Shown: piece after piece, positions 35,217 to 42,882 of the stretch | Numbering within the stretch: the stretch's first letter is position 1 | Layout of the letters: each line of letters opens with the position of its first letter | DNA from: Amycolatopsis sp. CA-126428 | GTDB lineage: Bacteria; Actinomycetota; Actinomycetes; Mycobacteriales; Pseudonocardiaceae | NCBI RefSeq assembly: GCF_002904335.1 | Contig: NZ_PPHF01000098.1 | Coordinates: 1 to 64,000, forward strand | Length of the DNA stretch: 64,000 bases | Direction of reading: 5' to 3' | Notes under the pieces: model-generated | Told to the model about the DNA's origin: nothing | Seen by the model: the letters and a program-made list of their open reading frames with translations, nothing else | Databases searched by the model: none | Program-made: the position numbers and the translations under genes

Positions 35217-36161
35217 TCAGCGAGAAATCGCGCGCCCGATGAGTTCGCCGAACACCGTGCCGAGCGACTTGCCCGCCGCGTCGATGGCCATCGGGACGGT
35301 CGACGTTTCGGTGAGGCCCGGCGACGGGTTCACTTCGAGGAAGTGGACCGCGCCGTCCGGGGCGACGATCGCGTCGGTCCGCGAGATGTCCCGCAGGCCG
35401 AGGACGCGGTGTGCGGCGACGGCCAGCTCGGCCACCGCCTTGGCCGCGGCGTCGTCGAGCCGGGCCGGGGTGAAGAAGTCGGTCAGGCCGGCCGTGTAGC
35501 GGGCCGTGTAGTCGTACACGCCGCTCTCCGGGACGATCTCGACCGCGGGGAGGGCCTCGGGCCCGTCCTCGCCCTCGATGACCGTCACGGCCACCTCGAC
35601 GCCGTCCACGAACCGCTCGGCGAGCACGGTGTCCCCGTAGGCGAAGCAGCCGACCATCGCCGCCGGCAGTTCCGCCGCCTCGCGCACCACCTGGGTGCCG
35701 AGCGCCGAGCCGCCCTGGTCGGGCTTGAGGATCAGCGGCAGGCCGAGCGTCTCCACCATCGCGTCGAGCACCGCCTGGGCGCCGAGCTCGCGGAACGTGC
35801 TGTGCGGCAGCACCACCCAGCCCGGCGTCGTGAACCCGGCGTTCTCGATGAGCGCCTTCGCGGTCGGCTTGTCCCACGCGCGGCGGCAGCCCTGGGAGCC
35901 GGTGCCGACGAACGGCACGTCCAGCATCTCCAGGACCGTCTGCACCGAGCCGTTCTCGCCCTCGCCGCCGTGCAGGGCGACGACGACCGCGTCCGGCCGC
36001 TGGGTGCGCAGCCGCTCCAGCAGGCCGGCGTCGGTGTCCCACTCCTCGATGCCGAGGCCCTCGGACTTGAGCGCCGCGGAGAGCCGTCGCCCGGACCTCA
36101 GCGAGACGTCGCGTTCGTGCGAAAGCCCGCCGGCGAGCACGGCAACGGTACGGTCGACCAC
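35217..36161 (-). CDS. D-alanine--D-alanine ligase family ATP-grasp protein
   Basis: The 314-residue protein has the Ddl layout: N-terminal VAVLAGGLSHERDVSLRSG, central HGGEGENGSVQTVLEMLDVP and VGTGSQGCRRAWDKPTAK, ATP-grasp ILKPDQGGSALGTQVV, and C-terminal FLEVNPSPGLTETSTVP with the metal-binding Glu and Asn. It would ligate D-alanines for peptidoglycan. It is somewhat shorter than the main actinomycete Ddl (about 360-375), so it may be a second, paralogous enzyme. It lies convergent to parB and downstream of the aminotransferase gene, 25 bp apart. Confidence 0.88.
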   Translation of the reverse strand: MVDRTVAVLAGGLSHERDVSLRSGRRLSAALKSEGLGIEEWDTDAGLLERLRTQRPDAVVVALHGGEGENGSVQTVLEMLDVPFVGTGSQGCRRAWDKPTAKALIENAGFTTPGWVVLPHSTFRELGAQAVLDAMVETLGLPLILKPDQGGSALGTQVVREAAELPAAMVGCFAYGDTVLAERFVDGVEVAVTVIEGEDGPEALPAVEIVPESGVYDYTARYTAGLTDFFTPARLDDAAAKAVAELAVAAHRVLGLRDISRTDAIVAPDGAVHFLEVNPSPGLTETSTVPMAIDAAGKSLGTVFGELIGRAISR

Positions 36162-36186
36162 CGTGAAAACTCCTTAGCTGAAAGAA

Positions 36187-37506
36187 CTAGACCGTGTCCG
36201 GGGACGGGTTCTGCGGCCCCTGGATCCGGCGCGAGCCCACGTTACCGAAGGTGCGGGCGAGGTCCATTTCGGACTCCAGCACCGCCGCCAGCCGCCGCAC
36301 GCCCTCGCGGATGCGCTCCGGCGTCGGGTAGCAGTAGGACAGCCGCATCTGGCGGCTGCCGAACCCGTCGGCGTAGAAGCCCGTTCCGGACGCATACGCC
36401 ACCCGGGCGGTCACCGCGCGCGGCAGCATCGCCTTCGTGTCGACGCCTTCCGGCACCGTCACCCAGACGTAGAAGCCGCCGTCCGGCTTGGTCCACGAGC
36501 AGCCCGGGGGCAGGTACTGGTCGAGCGCGGAGAGGATCGCGTCACGCCGGTCGCGGTAGTTCTCGCGGAACTTCTTGATCTGGCCCTTCCAGTCGTGCGT
36601 GGCCAGGTAGCGCGAGACGATCATCTGGTTGAACGTCGGCGGGCACAGCGTCGCCGACTCCGCGGCGAGCACGAGCTTCTCGCGCACCGCGTGCGGCGCG
36701 AGCACCCAGCCGACGCGCAGGCCGGAGGCGAACGTCTTCGAGAACGAGCCGAGGTACACGACGTTGTCGGGATCGGTCGACCGCAGCGCCGGGTACGTCT
36801 GCCCGTCGAAGCCGAGCAACCCGTACGGGTTGTCTTCGACGACCAGGACGCCGTGCGTGCGGCAGATCTCCAGGATCTCCGCGCGGCGCTCGACGGCCAG
36901 CGTGACGCCGGCGGGGTTGTGGAAGTTCGGGATCGTGTAGAGGAACTTGACGCGGCGGCCGGCCTTCTCCGTCCGGTCGAGCGCCTCGCGCAGCAGTTCC
37001 GGCACCAGGCCGTGGTCGTCCATCGCCACGTGCACGACCTGCGCCTGGTAGGCGGCGAACGAGCCCAGCGCGCCCACGTACGAGGGACCTTCGGCGATCA
37101 CGACGTCACCCGGGTCGCAGAACAGCCGCGTGACCATGTCCAGGCCCATCTGCGAGCCGACGGTCACCACGACGTCGTCCGGGTGCGCTTTGATGCCCTC
37201 CAGGGCCATGATCTCGCAGATCTGCTCGCGCAGCGCCGGGATGCCGTGCGCCGAGCCGTACTGCAGCGCCACCAGGCCGTCTTCGGCGATGATCTCGGCC
37301 ACCTGCGCCGACAGCGTGTCGAGCGGGAGGGCCGCCAGGTTCGGCATGCCGCCGGCCAGCGAAACCACCTCGGGCCGGCTGGCCACCGCGAACAGCGCCC
37401 GGATCTCCGAGGCGGTCATCCCGGCGGTGCGCGCGGCGTACCGCTCCAGGTGCGGATCGAGGTTCTGACGGCCGCTCTGCGGCTTGCTGGGGCGGTTCTC
37501 GGTCAT
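36187..37506 (-). CDS. PLP-dependent aminotransferase (class I/II, MocR/LysN-like)
   Basis: The 439-residue protein has fold-type I features: ALQYGSAHGIPALREQICEI, VTVGSQMGLDMVTRLFCDPG, PNFHNPAGVTLAVERR, VVEDNPYGLLGF (the PLP-binding Asp and Tyr), and the catalytic lysine in YLGSFSKTFASGLRVGW (about residue 255). There is no GntR domain, so it is an enzyme rather than a MocR regulator. Relatives are 2-aminoadipate or aromatic aminotransferases; the substrate here is open. It is probably co-transcribed with the Ddl-like gene, which would fit an amino-acid or cell-wall role. Confidence 0.88.
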   Translation of the reverse strand: MTENRPSKPQSGRQNLDPHLERYAARTAGMTASEIRALFAVASRPEVVSLAGGMPNLAALPLDTLSAQVAEIIAEDGLVALQYGSAHGIPALREQICEIMALEGIKAHPDDVVVTVGSQMGLDMVTRLFCDPGDVVIAEGPSYVGALGSFAAYQAQVVHVAMDDHGLVPELLREALDRTEKAGRRVKFLYTIPNFHNPAGVTLAVERRAEILEICRTHGVLVVEDNPYGLLGFDGQTYPALRSTDPDNVVYLGSFSKTFASGLRVGWVLAPHAVREKLVLAAESATLCPPTFNQMIVSRYLATHDWKGQIKKFRENYRDRRDAILSALDQYLPPGCSWTKPDGGFYVWVTVPEGVDTKAMLPRAVTARVAYASGTGFYADGFGSRQMRLSYCYPTPERIREGVRRLAAVLESEMDLARTFGNVGSRRIQGPQNPSPDTV

Positions 37507-37719
37507 CGACGTTCACCCGGGGCTAGGCGGACACGGTCACTCCCGCGGGAGCTGGTAGATCCCATCGAGTGTAACCGGGCACCCATCAGGACCCCCTGGC
37601 CTTTCGGTGCTCGTCACATCGGCCTATCCTCGACCATGGCTCTCGTGTTCGTGCCGTGGATCTCGCGCGGCTTGACGAGCGGGCAGCCGGTCGGGAGCGC
37701 AGGTCAGGGGAGGTCGCGA

Positions 37720-38364
37720 GTGTCGCGTCGCGTCGTGGGCGTCACACTGGACAACCTGGAGCACCTGCCGAAGAGCTGTCGCCGGTGCGTGTACTGGGAG
37801 CTCGCGCCCCACCTCAAGCACCAGGCCGAGGAGTTCGGCGCGACCGAGGTCGAGAAGGAAGCCTGGGTCTCGAGCGTGCTGCTCGAGTGGGGTTCCTGCG
37901 GCCGCATCGTCTACAGCGACACGCTGCCGGTCGGGTTCGTGCTGTACGCCCCGCCGAACGCCGTCCCGCGCGCACTGGCCTTCCCGACGTCGCCGCCGAG
38001 TGCCGACGCCGTCCTGCTGACCGCCTTCCAGGTGCTGCCCGAGTTCCGCGGCGGTGGCCTCGGCCGGATGCTCGTCCAGGCGGTCGCCAAGGACCTGACC
38101 AAGCGGGGCGTCCGCGCCATCGAGGCGTTCGGTGACGCTCGTCCCGACGAAGCCGACCCCGACGGCGGCCACAGCTGCGTCCTGCCGGCGGCCTTCCTGC
38201 AGAGCGTGGGCTTCAAGACGGTCCGCCCGCACCAGAAGTGGCCCCGGCTGCGCCTCGAGCTGCGTTCGGCGATCACCTGGAAGGAAGACGTCGAGGCGGC
38301 CCTGGAGCGGCTGCTCGGCCAGGTGACCATCACCACCGCCGAGCCGAGCCTCGGCCGCGCCTGA
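37720..38364 (+). CDS. GNAT family N-acetyltransferase (Rv3916c-like)
   Basis: I choose GTG 37720, with GGGGAGG seven bases upstream, giving 214 residues; ATG 37636 would add 28 residues without a ribosome site. The N terminus VVGVTLDNLEHLPKSCRRCV (then YWEL) has a conserved Cys pair. The GNAT core is ALAFPTSPPSADAVLLTAFQ, VLPEFRGGGLGRMLVQAVAK (acetyl-CoA loop) and CVLPAAFLQSVGFKTVRPH. It occupies the place of Rv3916c near parB and cwlM in mycobacteria. The substrate is unknown. Confidence 0.85.
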   Translation: MSRRVVGVTLDNLEHLPKSCRRCVYWELAPHLKHQAEEFGATEVEKEAWVSSVLLEWGSCGRIVYSDTLPVGFVLYAPPNAVPRALAFPTSPPSADAVLLTAFQVLPEFRGGGLGRMLVQAVAKDLTKRGVRAIEAFGDARPDEADPDGGHSCVLPAAFLQSVGFKTVRPHQKWPRLRLELRSAITWKEDVEAALERLLGQVTITTAEPSLGRA

Positions 38365-38443
38365 TCGCTCATCCGCAAACGTTTGCGCCTGCGCTTCGGC
38401 ATGCCGTAACGCCGGTGTGCACAACTGTGGAAGAAGTGCCGAG

Positions 38444-38452
38444 TTATCCACA
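38444..38452. promoter_or_regulatory. perfect DnaA box outside oriC
   Basis: TTATCCACA, the strongest general DnaA box, lies in the 210-bp gap between the GNAT gene and cwlM, 12 kb from oriC. Related words (acaactgtgg, cctgtggag) occur within 60 bp on each side. It may titrate DnaA or regulate cwlM or neighbours. Confidence 0.55.
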
Positions 38453-38499
38453 GAGCGCTGATAGGAGCGGTGGAAAACCTGTGGAGAACTACCCCGAAA

Positions 38500-38528
38500 C
38501 CTGGGGACGCGCGCGTGGCGTCCCCAGG
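38500..38528. terminator. hairpin between convergent GNAT and cwlM genes
   Basis: CCTGGGGACGC (38500-38510) pairs perfectly with GCGTCCCCAGG (38518-38528) over a 7-base loop, 46 bp before the cwlM end. No T tract is present. Confidence 0.6.
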
Positions 38529-38574
38529 GGTGGTGGGGCAGGTGAAGGAGAGCCGCTAGGGGTTGTGGTCGACC

Positions 38575-39723
38575 CTATTCGGCCTTCGCGAGCTCGTGCG
38601 CCAGGACGTCGGCGAACGTGAACGTGCCCGTCGGCTGGTCGCCTTCGCCGAGCAGGTACAGGCGCTTGACGGCGATCAGGATGCCCTCCGCGACGATGTC
38701 GCGGAACGCCGGGTCGCCGAGCTTGCGGGCGTCGTCCGGGTTCGTCAGGTAGCCGATCTCGATCCGGACCGCCGGGCAGCGGGTGCGGGTGAAGATGTCC
38801 CACGACTTGTAGTGCGTGCGGTTGTCCTGCAGGCCCGTGCGGGCCGCGACCTCGCGCTGGATGAAGCCGGCCAGCAGCTCGCCCACCGTGGACGTCGTGC
38901 CGTTGCCGTTGCCGAAGTGGAAGCTCGCGACGCCCTGCGCGCGCGGCGAGGCGTTCTTGTCGCTGTGCAGCGAGAGGAACAGGTCGGCGCCCGCGTCGTT
39001 GGCGAACTTGGCGCGCTCCAGCTCGGTGGGGCTCTGGTTCGGGCCGCGGGAGATCAGCGCCTCCATGCCGGCGGCCTTCATCCGGCCTTCGAGCCGGCGG
39101 GCGAGGTCCCACGCGATGTCGGCCTCGCGCAGGCCGCCGGCGACCACGCCGAGGTCGTCGCCGCCGTGGCCCGGGTCGATCACGATGCGCTTGCCGCGCA
39201 GCCGCGGCCCGGCCTGGCGCACCTGCTCCTGCTCGCGCAGGAACACGGGGCGCCCGCCCCGGGCCCGCGGCGAGGACAGGCGGTGCAGCTCGCGGATGGT
39301 CGCCGGACCGCACATGCCGTCCGGCGTCAGGCGCATGTCGCGCTGGAACGTCTTGAGCGCGCGCTCGGTCTGGGGACCGAAGTAGCCGTCGGGGCGGCCG
39401 GCGTCGAAGCCGAGCTCGGTGAGCCGCTCCTGCAGGGTGAAGACGTCGTCGCCGTGGACGGGCGAGGCGATCATGTACGACAGCGGGCGGCTGCCCAGGT
39501 GGTAGCTGGCGCCCTTGAGCGCCTGGAACGTAGCCGGACCCACGATGCCGTCGGTCATCAGCCCACGACGCTGCTGGAAGGCACGAACGGCGTGCTCCAC
39601 GGCGACGTCGAACGTGTCGTAGTCGTCGGTACCGGTGACCGGCGGGAGCAGGTCCATCCCGGCCAGGATGGACCTGATCTCGGCGACGTCCGGACCGGCG
39701 TCACCGCGGCGGAGTACCCGCAT
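38575..39723 (-). CDS. cwlM: CwlM-type N-acetylmuramoyl-L-alanine amidase protein
   Basis: The 382-residue protein begins with two PG_binding_1 repeats (MRVLRRGDAGPDVAEIRSIL and VFTLQERLTELGFDAGRPDG), followed by an Amidase_3 domain (about 175-375). Zinc/catalytic motifs are present: VIDPGHGGDD, READIAWDL, LSLHSDKN and RIEIGYLTNP. There is no signal peptide or membrane segment, so it should stay in the cytoplasm. In mycobacteria the syntenic CwlM (Rv3915) regulates peptidoglycan precursor synthesis through MurA when phosphorylated rather than cleaving wall; the same role is likely here. Confidence 0.92.
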   Translation of the reverse strand: MRVLRRGDAGPDVAEIRSILAGMDLLPPVTGTDDYDTFDVAVEHAVRAFQQRRGLMTDGIVGPATFQALKGASYHLGSRPLSYMIASPVHGDDVFTLQERLTELGFDAGRPDGYFGPQTERALKTFQRDMRLTPDGMCGPATIRELHRLSSPRARGGRPVFLREQEQVRQAGPRLRGKRIVIDPGHGGDDLGVVAGGLREADIAWDLARRLEGRMKAAGMEALISRGPNQSPTELERAKFANDAGADLFLSLHSDKNASPRAQGVASFHFGNGNGTTSTVGELLAGFIQREVAARTGLQDNRTHYKSWDIFTRTRCPAVRIEIGYLTNPDDARKLGDPAFRDIVAEGILIAVKRLYLLGEGDQPTGTFTFADVLAHELAKAE

Positions 39724-39947
39724 GCACTCCTCGCTCTTCCTCAGGCACCGGATTCGGGGGCTCGGTGCGTGGCAGGATTTCGGAAAACCTTCGCTGGGAC
39801 GAGCCCAGGTCCTCTATTGTGCCTTGCCAACTCTGGGTGACAGCGTAGGCCCGGTAGGTGAGTCAAGAACCCGTTCGTGGAGTACCCACGCTGGCTGCTG
39901 TCACGCTCGATTAAGCAACATCGTTGAGATTAGCCCGAATGACGAAC

Positions 39948-39989
39948 GAACCCGGGGCCCGCAGGAGGGTTCCCGCAGGCCCCGGGTTC
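39948..39989 (-). terminator. terminator of the trxB-trxA operon
   Basis: GAACCCGGGGCC (39948-39959) pairs perfectly with GGCCCCGGGTTC (39978-39989) across an 18-base loop, 16 bp after the trxA stop on the minus strand. The remaining gap to cwlM (39724-39947) holds the probable cwlM promoter but nothing I can define. Confidence 0.8.
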
Positions 39990-40005
39990 GCCGGGCTGGT
40001 TCGGT

Positions 40006-40329
40006 TCAGAGGACGTCGGCGAGGTCCGACAGCAGCGCGGCCTTCGGCTTCGCGCCCACGATCTGCTTCACCGGCTTGCCGCCCTGGAACAGGATGAGCG
40101 TCGGGATCGACATCACCTGGTAGTCACGCGGCGTGTTCGGGTTCTCGTCGATGTCGATCTTGGCGATGGTCAGCTTCTCGCCGTTCTCGGCCGCGATCTC
40201 CTCGAGCACCGGGGCGACCATCTTGCACGGTCCGCACCAGGTGGCCCAGAAGTCGACGAGGACCGGCTTCTCGCTGGTCAGGACCTCGTCGACGAACGTC
40301 GCGTCGGTCACCTTGACGGTGTTGGCCAT
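40006..40329 (-). CDS. trxA: thioredoxin
   Basis: The 107-residue protein starts at ATG 40329 with AAGGAGAAACC upstream. It contains the active site ATWCGPCKMVAPVLEEI and the cis-proline region MSIPTLILFQGGKPV. It reduces disulfides in cytoplasmic proteins using electrons from TrxB, encoded 35 bp upstream. It corresponds to the oriC-linked mycobacterial trxC. Confidence 0.97.
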   Translation of the reverse strand: MANTVKVTDATFVDEVLTSEKPVLVDFWATWCGPCKMVAPVLEEIAAENGEKLTIAKIDIDENPNTPRDYQVMSIPTLILFQGGKPVKQIVGAKPKAALLSDLADVL

Positions 40330-40364
40330 GGTTTCTCCTTCAGGGGTGGTTGAACGCCGGAAAG

Positions 40365-41357
40365 TCAGTTGGTGCTCGCGCCGTACCCGCCGCCGACCAG
40401 CTCGGGGGCCTCGTGCGCGTCCGATTCGCCGTGCTCGGCGAGCCATCGTTCCGCGTCGATCGCGGCGGTGCACCCGGAACCCGCGGCGGTGATCGCCTGC
40501 CGGTAGGTGCGGTCGACCAGATCGCCGGCCGCGAAGACACCGTCGAGGTTCGTGTACGACGTCCGGCCCTGGGTGACGACGTAGCCGTCCTCGTCCACGT
40601 CGACCTGCCCGCGCACCAGCTCGCTGCGGGGGTCGTGCCCGATCGCGACGAAGAAGCCGGACACGTCCAGCGTCGACTCGGAGCCGTCCTTGGTGTCCTT
40701 CAGCTGCAGGCCTTCGACCTTGCCGTCGCCGAGCACCCCGGTGATCTCGGAGTTCAGCTTCCACTTGATCTTCTCGTTCGCGCGGGCGCGCTCGAGCATG
40801 ATCTTGGACGCGCGGAACTCGTCACGCCGGTGGACGACGGTGACGGACTTCGCGAACTTCGTCAGGAAGGTCGCCTCCTCCATCGCAGAATCACCGCCAC
40901 CGGCGACCACGATGTCGTGGTCGCGGAAGAAGAAGCCGTCACAGGTCGCACAGGCCGACACACCGCGGCCGAGCAGCTCCTGCTCGCCCGGGACGTTCAG
41001 GTACCGCGCCGCGGCACCCATGGCGAGGATGACCGCGCGGGCGGCGTAGCGCTTGCCGTTCGCGACGACGTACTTGACGTCCCCGGTCAGCTCCAGCGAC
41101 TCGACGTCCTCCGCGCGCAGCTCGGCGCCGAAGCGCTCGGCCTGCTTGCGCATCTCCTCCATCAGGTCCGGACCCATGATGCCGTCGCGGAACCCGGGGA
41201 AGTTCTCGACCTCGGTCGTCGTCATCAGCGCGCCGCCGAACTGCGTGCCCTCGAACACCAGCGGTTCCAGCTGGGCCCGCGCCGCGTAGACGGCAGCGGT
41301 GTATCCGGCAGGACCCGACCCGACAACGATCAGGTTCCTGATTTCCTCGGCAGCCAC
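40365..41357 (-). CDS. trxB: thioredoxin-disulfide reductase
   Basis: The 330-residue flavoprotein has the FAD motif VVGSGPAGYTAAVYAARAQL, the redox-active ACATCDGFFFRD (about residue 137-148), the NADPH motif VVAGGGDSAMEEATFL and the C-terminal FAD motif GVFAAGDLVDRTYRQAITA. It transfers electrons from NADPH to thioredoxin. It is co-transcribed with trxA and lies downstream of sigM and its anti-sigma gene, as in mycobacteria where SigM/oxidative control of this locus has been studied. Confidence 0.97.
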   Translation of the reverse strand: MAAEEIRNLIVVGSGPAGYTAAVYAARAQLEPLVFEGTQFGGALMTTTEVENFPGFRDGIMGPDLMEEMRKQAERFGAELRAEDVESLELTGDVKYVVANGKRYAARAVILAMGAAARYLNVPGEQELLGRGVSACATCDGFFFRDHDIVVAGGGDSAMEEATFLTKFAKSVTVVHRRDEFRASKIMLERARANEKIKWKLNSEITGVLGDGKVEGLQLKDTKDGSESTLDVSGFFVAIGHDPRSELVRGQVDVDEDGYVVTQGRTSYTNLDGVFAAGDLVDRTYRQAITAAGSGCTAAIDAERWLAEHGESDAHEAPELVGGGYGASTN

Positions 41358-41433
41358 CGTGACCTCCGCTCGTAGTGACCTGTACCAGGCTCAACACGAT
41401 GGTAGGTGGCCATGTTCCCGCGGGTGACAGCCG

Positions 41434-42231
41434 CTACTTCTCCCCGACGACCTTGTCGAACAGCACGGCCGGATTTCCGGGCCCGCAGTCGGCGCCGAAG
41501 GCCACCAGGCGGAACTGCGCGAGCTTGCCGGTGGTCAGGATGATCATGACTCCGGCCTTGCCGCCCACGTTCACCGGGCGGATGCCCTCGGGACGCACCT
41601 TCGGGTCCAGCCCGGCGGCCGCGATGCACGCGTCCAGGCGGTCCTCGTTCTGCAGCGGGCCGAAGTCGCGGACGCCGATGGCCTTGCCGACCAGGGCCTG
41701 CGCGCCGGCACCGTCGTTGCCGACCGACGGGCCCGTCGGGGCCGCCACGTTCGGGGTGCCTGGCTGCTGCGCGGTGCCAGGGATCGCGATGGTCACGGCG
41801 ACGACCGCCGCCGCGGCCGCGGTCAGGACGCCGGCGGCCCAGACGAGCCGCTTGTTCCGGCGCCGCCGGGCCGCCGCGAGGTCCAGTACCGGGGCGTCCC
41901 CGGGCCCGGCCTGCCGCGGTGCCTGCGTGGCGCTTCGGGGACCGGCCTGGCCGGGAAAGGCGGCCGCTGCTTCGGCGGCGAGGGCCGCGTCCAGCCGGGC
42001 GGCGAACTCCGCGGGCATCCGCGGGGCCGGCGCGTCCGCCAGGGACGCGAGGTCGGCCTGGGTGGCGTCGAGGGCGTCCAGGATCGCCCGGGCTTCGGGA
42101 TCGGCGTTGACCAGCGGCCACAGCTCCGCCGCGCGCGTGTCGTCCAGGACACCGGCGTGGAGGTCGGCGAGCACGTCGACAGACCAGGGCGGACCGATGG
42201 TCCCCCCGATCCCCCGGCTTTCGTCCGTCAT
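41434..42231 (-). CDS. anti-sigma factor for SigM (membrane-anchored)
   Basis: The 265-residue protein overlaps the sigM stop (ATGA, 42228-42231). The N-terminal cytoplasmic part (WSVDVLADLHAGVLDDTRAA ... LDALDATQADLASL) looks like a helical anti-sigma domain but lacks the HxxxCxxC zinc motif. One transmembrane helix is visible (LVWAAGVLTAAAAAVVAVTI, about residues 128-150), then an external domain of about 110 residues ending in an FDKVVGEK tail, with two cysteines that may pair (DACIAAA, ADCGPG). It should hold SigM at the membrane until a signal arrives. It matches Rv3912 in position. Confidence 0.85.
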   Translation of the reverse strand: MTDESRGIGGTIGPPWSVDVLADLHAGVLDDTRAAELWPLVNADPEARAILDALDATQADLASLADAPAPRMPAEFAARLDAALAAEAAAAFPGQAGPRSATQAPRQAGPGDAPVLDLAAARRRRNKRLVWAAGVLTAAAAAVVAVTIAIPGTAQQPGTPNVAAPTGPSVGNDGAGAQALVGKAIGVRDFGPLQNEDRLDACIAAAGLDPKVRPEGIRPVNVGGKAGVMIILTTGKLAQFRLVAFGADCGPGNPAVLFDKVVGEK

Positions 42232-42851
42232 CGTCCCTCCCCGCTACCCGGCTGACGCCCGGCCCGTTTGCTTTCGTGAGTTGGGACGTTCGCAATCGCA
42301 TCGGGGTTCCGCAGGTGCCCGAGAACCTTCGCGAGTTTCCCGCGGCCCCGTGCGCACCGGCTCTTCACCGTGCCCTCGGCGATGCCGAGCATCTTGGCCG
42401 TCTCGGCGACGGAGTATCCCTCGACGTCGACCAGCACGATCGGGGCACGCTGGTCTTCGGGCAGCTGGTCGAGCGCCTCGCGCACGAGCAGGCTGGTCTC
42501 CCGCTCGGCCATCGAGTCGCGGGGGGTGGCGGGCTCGTTGAAGCCGGTCTCCGGCAGCGGCACCGTCGGGCGCGCCTGGCGGCGGCGGATCCGGTCGAGG
42601 CAGGCGTTGACCACGATCCGGTGCAGCCACGTCGTGACCTGCGACTCCGCCCGGAAGTTCCCGGCCGCGCGGAACGCCGAGATGAAGGCGTCCTGCAACG
42701 CGTCGGCGGCCTCTTCCGGGTCGCGGACCGTGCGCAGCGCGACCGCCCACATGCGGTCGCGATGTCGCTGGACGAGTTCGCTGAACGCATGAGGGTCCCC
42801 CGCGGCGTGAGCCGCTATCAGATCCGCATCCGTGGGAGCTGCAGCTGTCAC
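42228..42851 (-). CDS. sigM: ECF RNA polymerase sigma factor SigM
   Basis: The 207-residue sigma factor has region 2 (DPHAFSELVQRHRDRMWAVA and DALQDAFISAFRAAGNF) and region 4 (LPEDQRAPIVLVDVEGYSVA, then ETAKMLGIAEGTVKSRCARG), with no regions 1 or 3, typical of ECF factors. Its overlap with a membrane anti-sigma gene is the standard ECF pair. Mycobacterial SigM lies at the same place. In that group it controls stationary-phase and envelope genes. Confidence 0.95.
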   Translation of the reverse strand: MTAAAPTDADLIAAHAAGDPHAFSELVQRHRDRMWAVALRTVRDPEEAADALQDAFISAFRAAGNFRAESQVTTWLHRIVVNACLDRIRRRQARPTVPLPETGFNEPATPRDSMAERETSLLVREALDQLPEDQRAPIVLVDVEGYSVAETAKMLGIAEGTVKSRCARGRGKLAKVLGHLRNPDAIANVPTHESKRAGRQPGSGEGR

Positions 42852-42882
42852 CCGCGAGAGCCTACTGACCCTGTCGGGTGCG

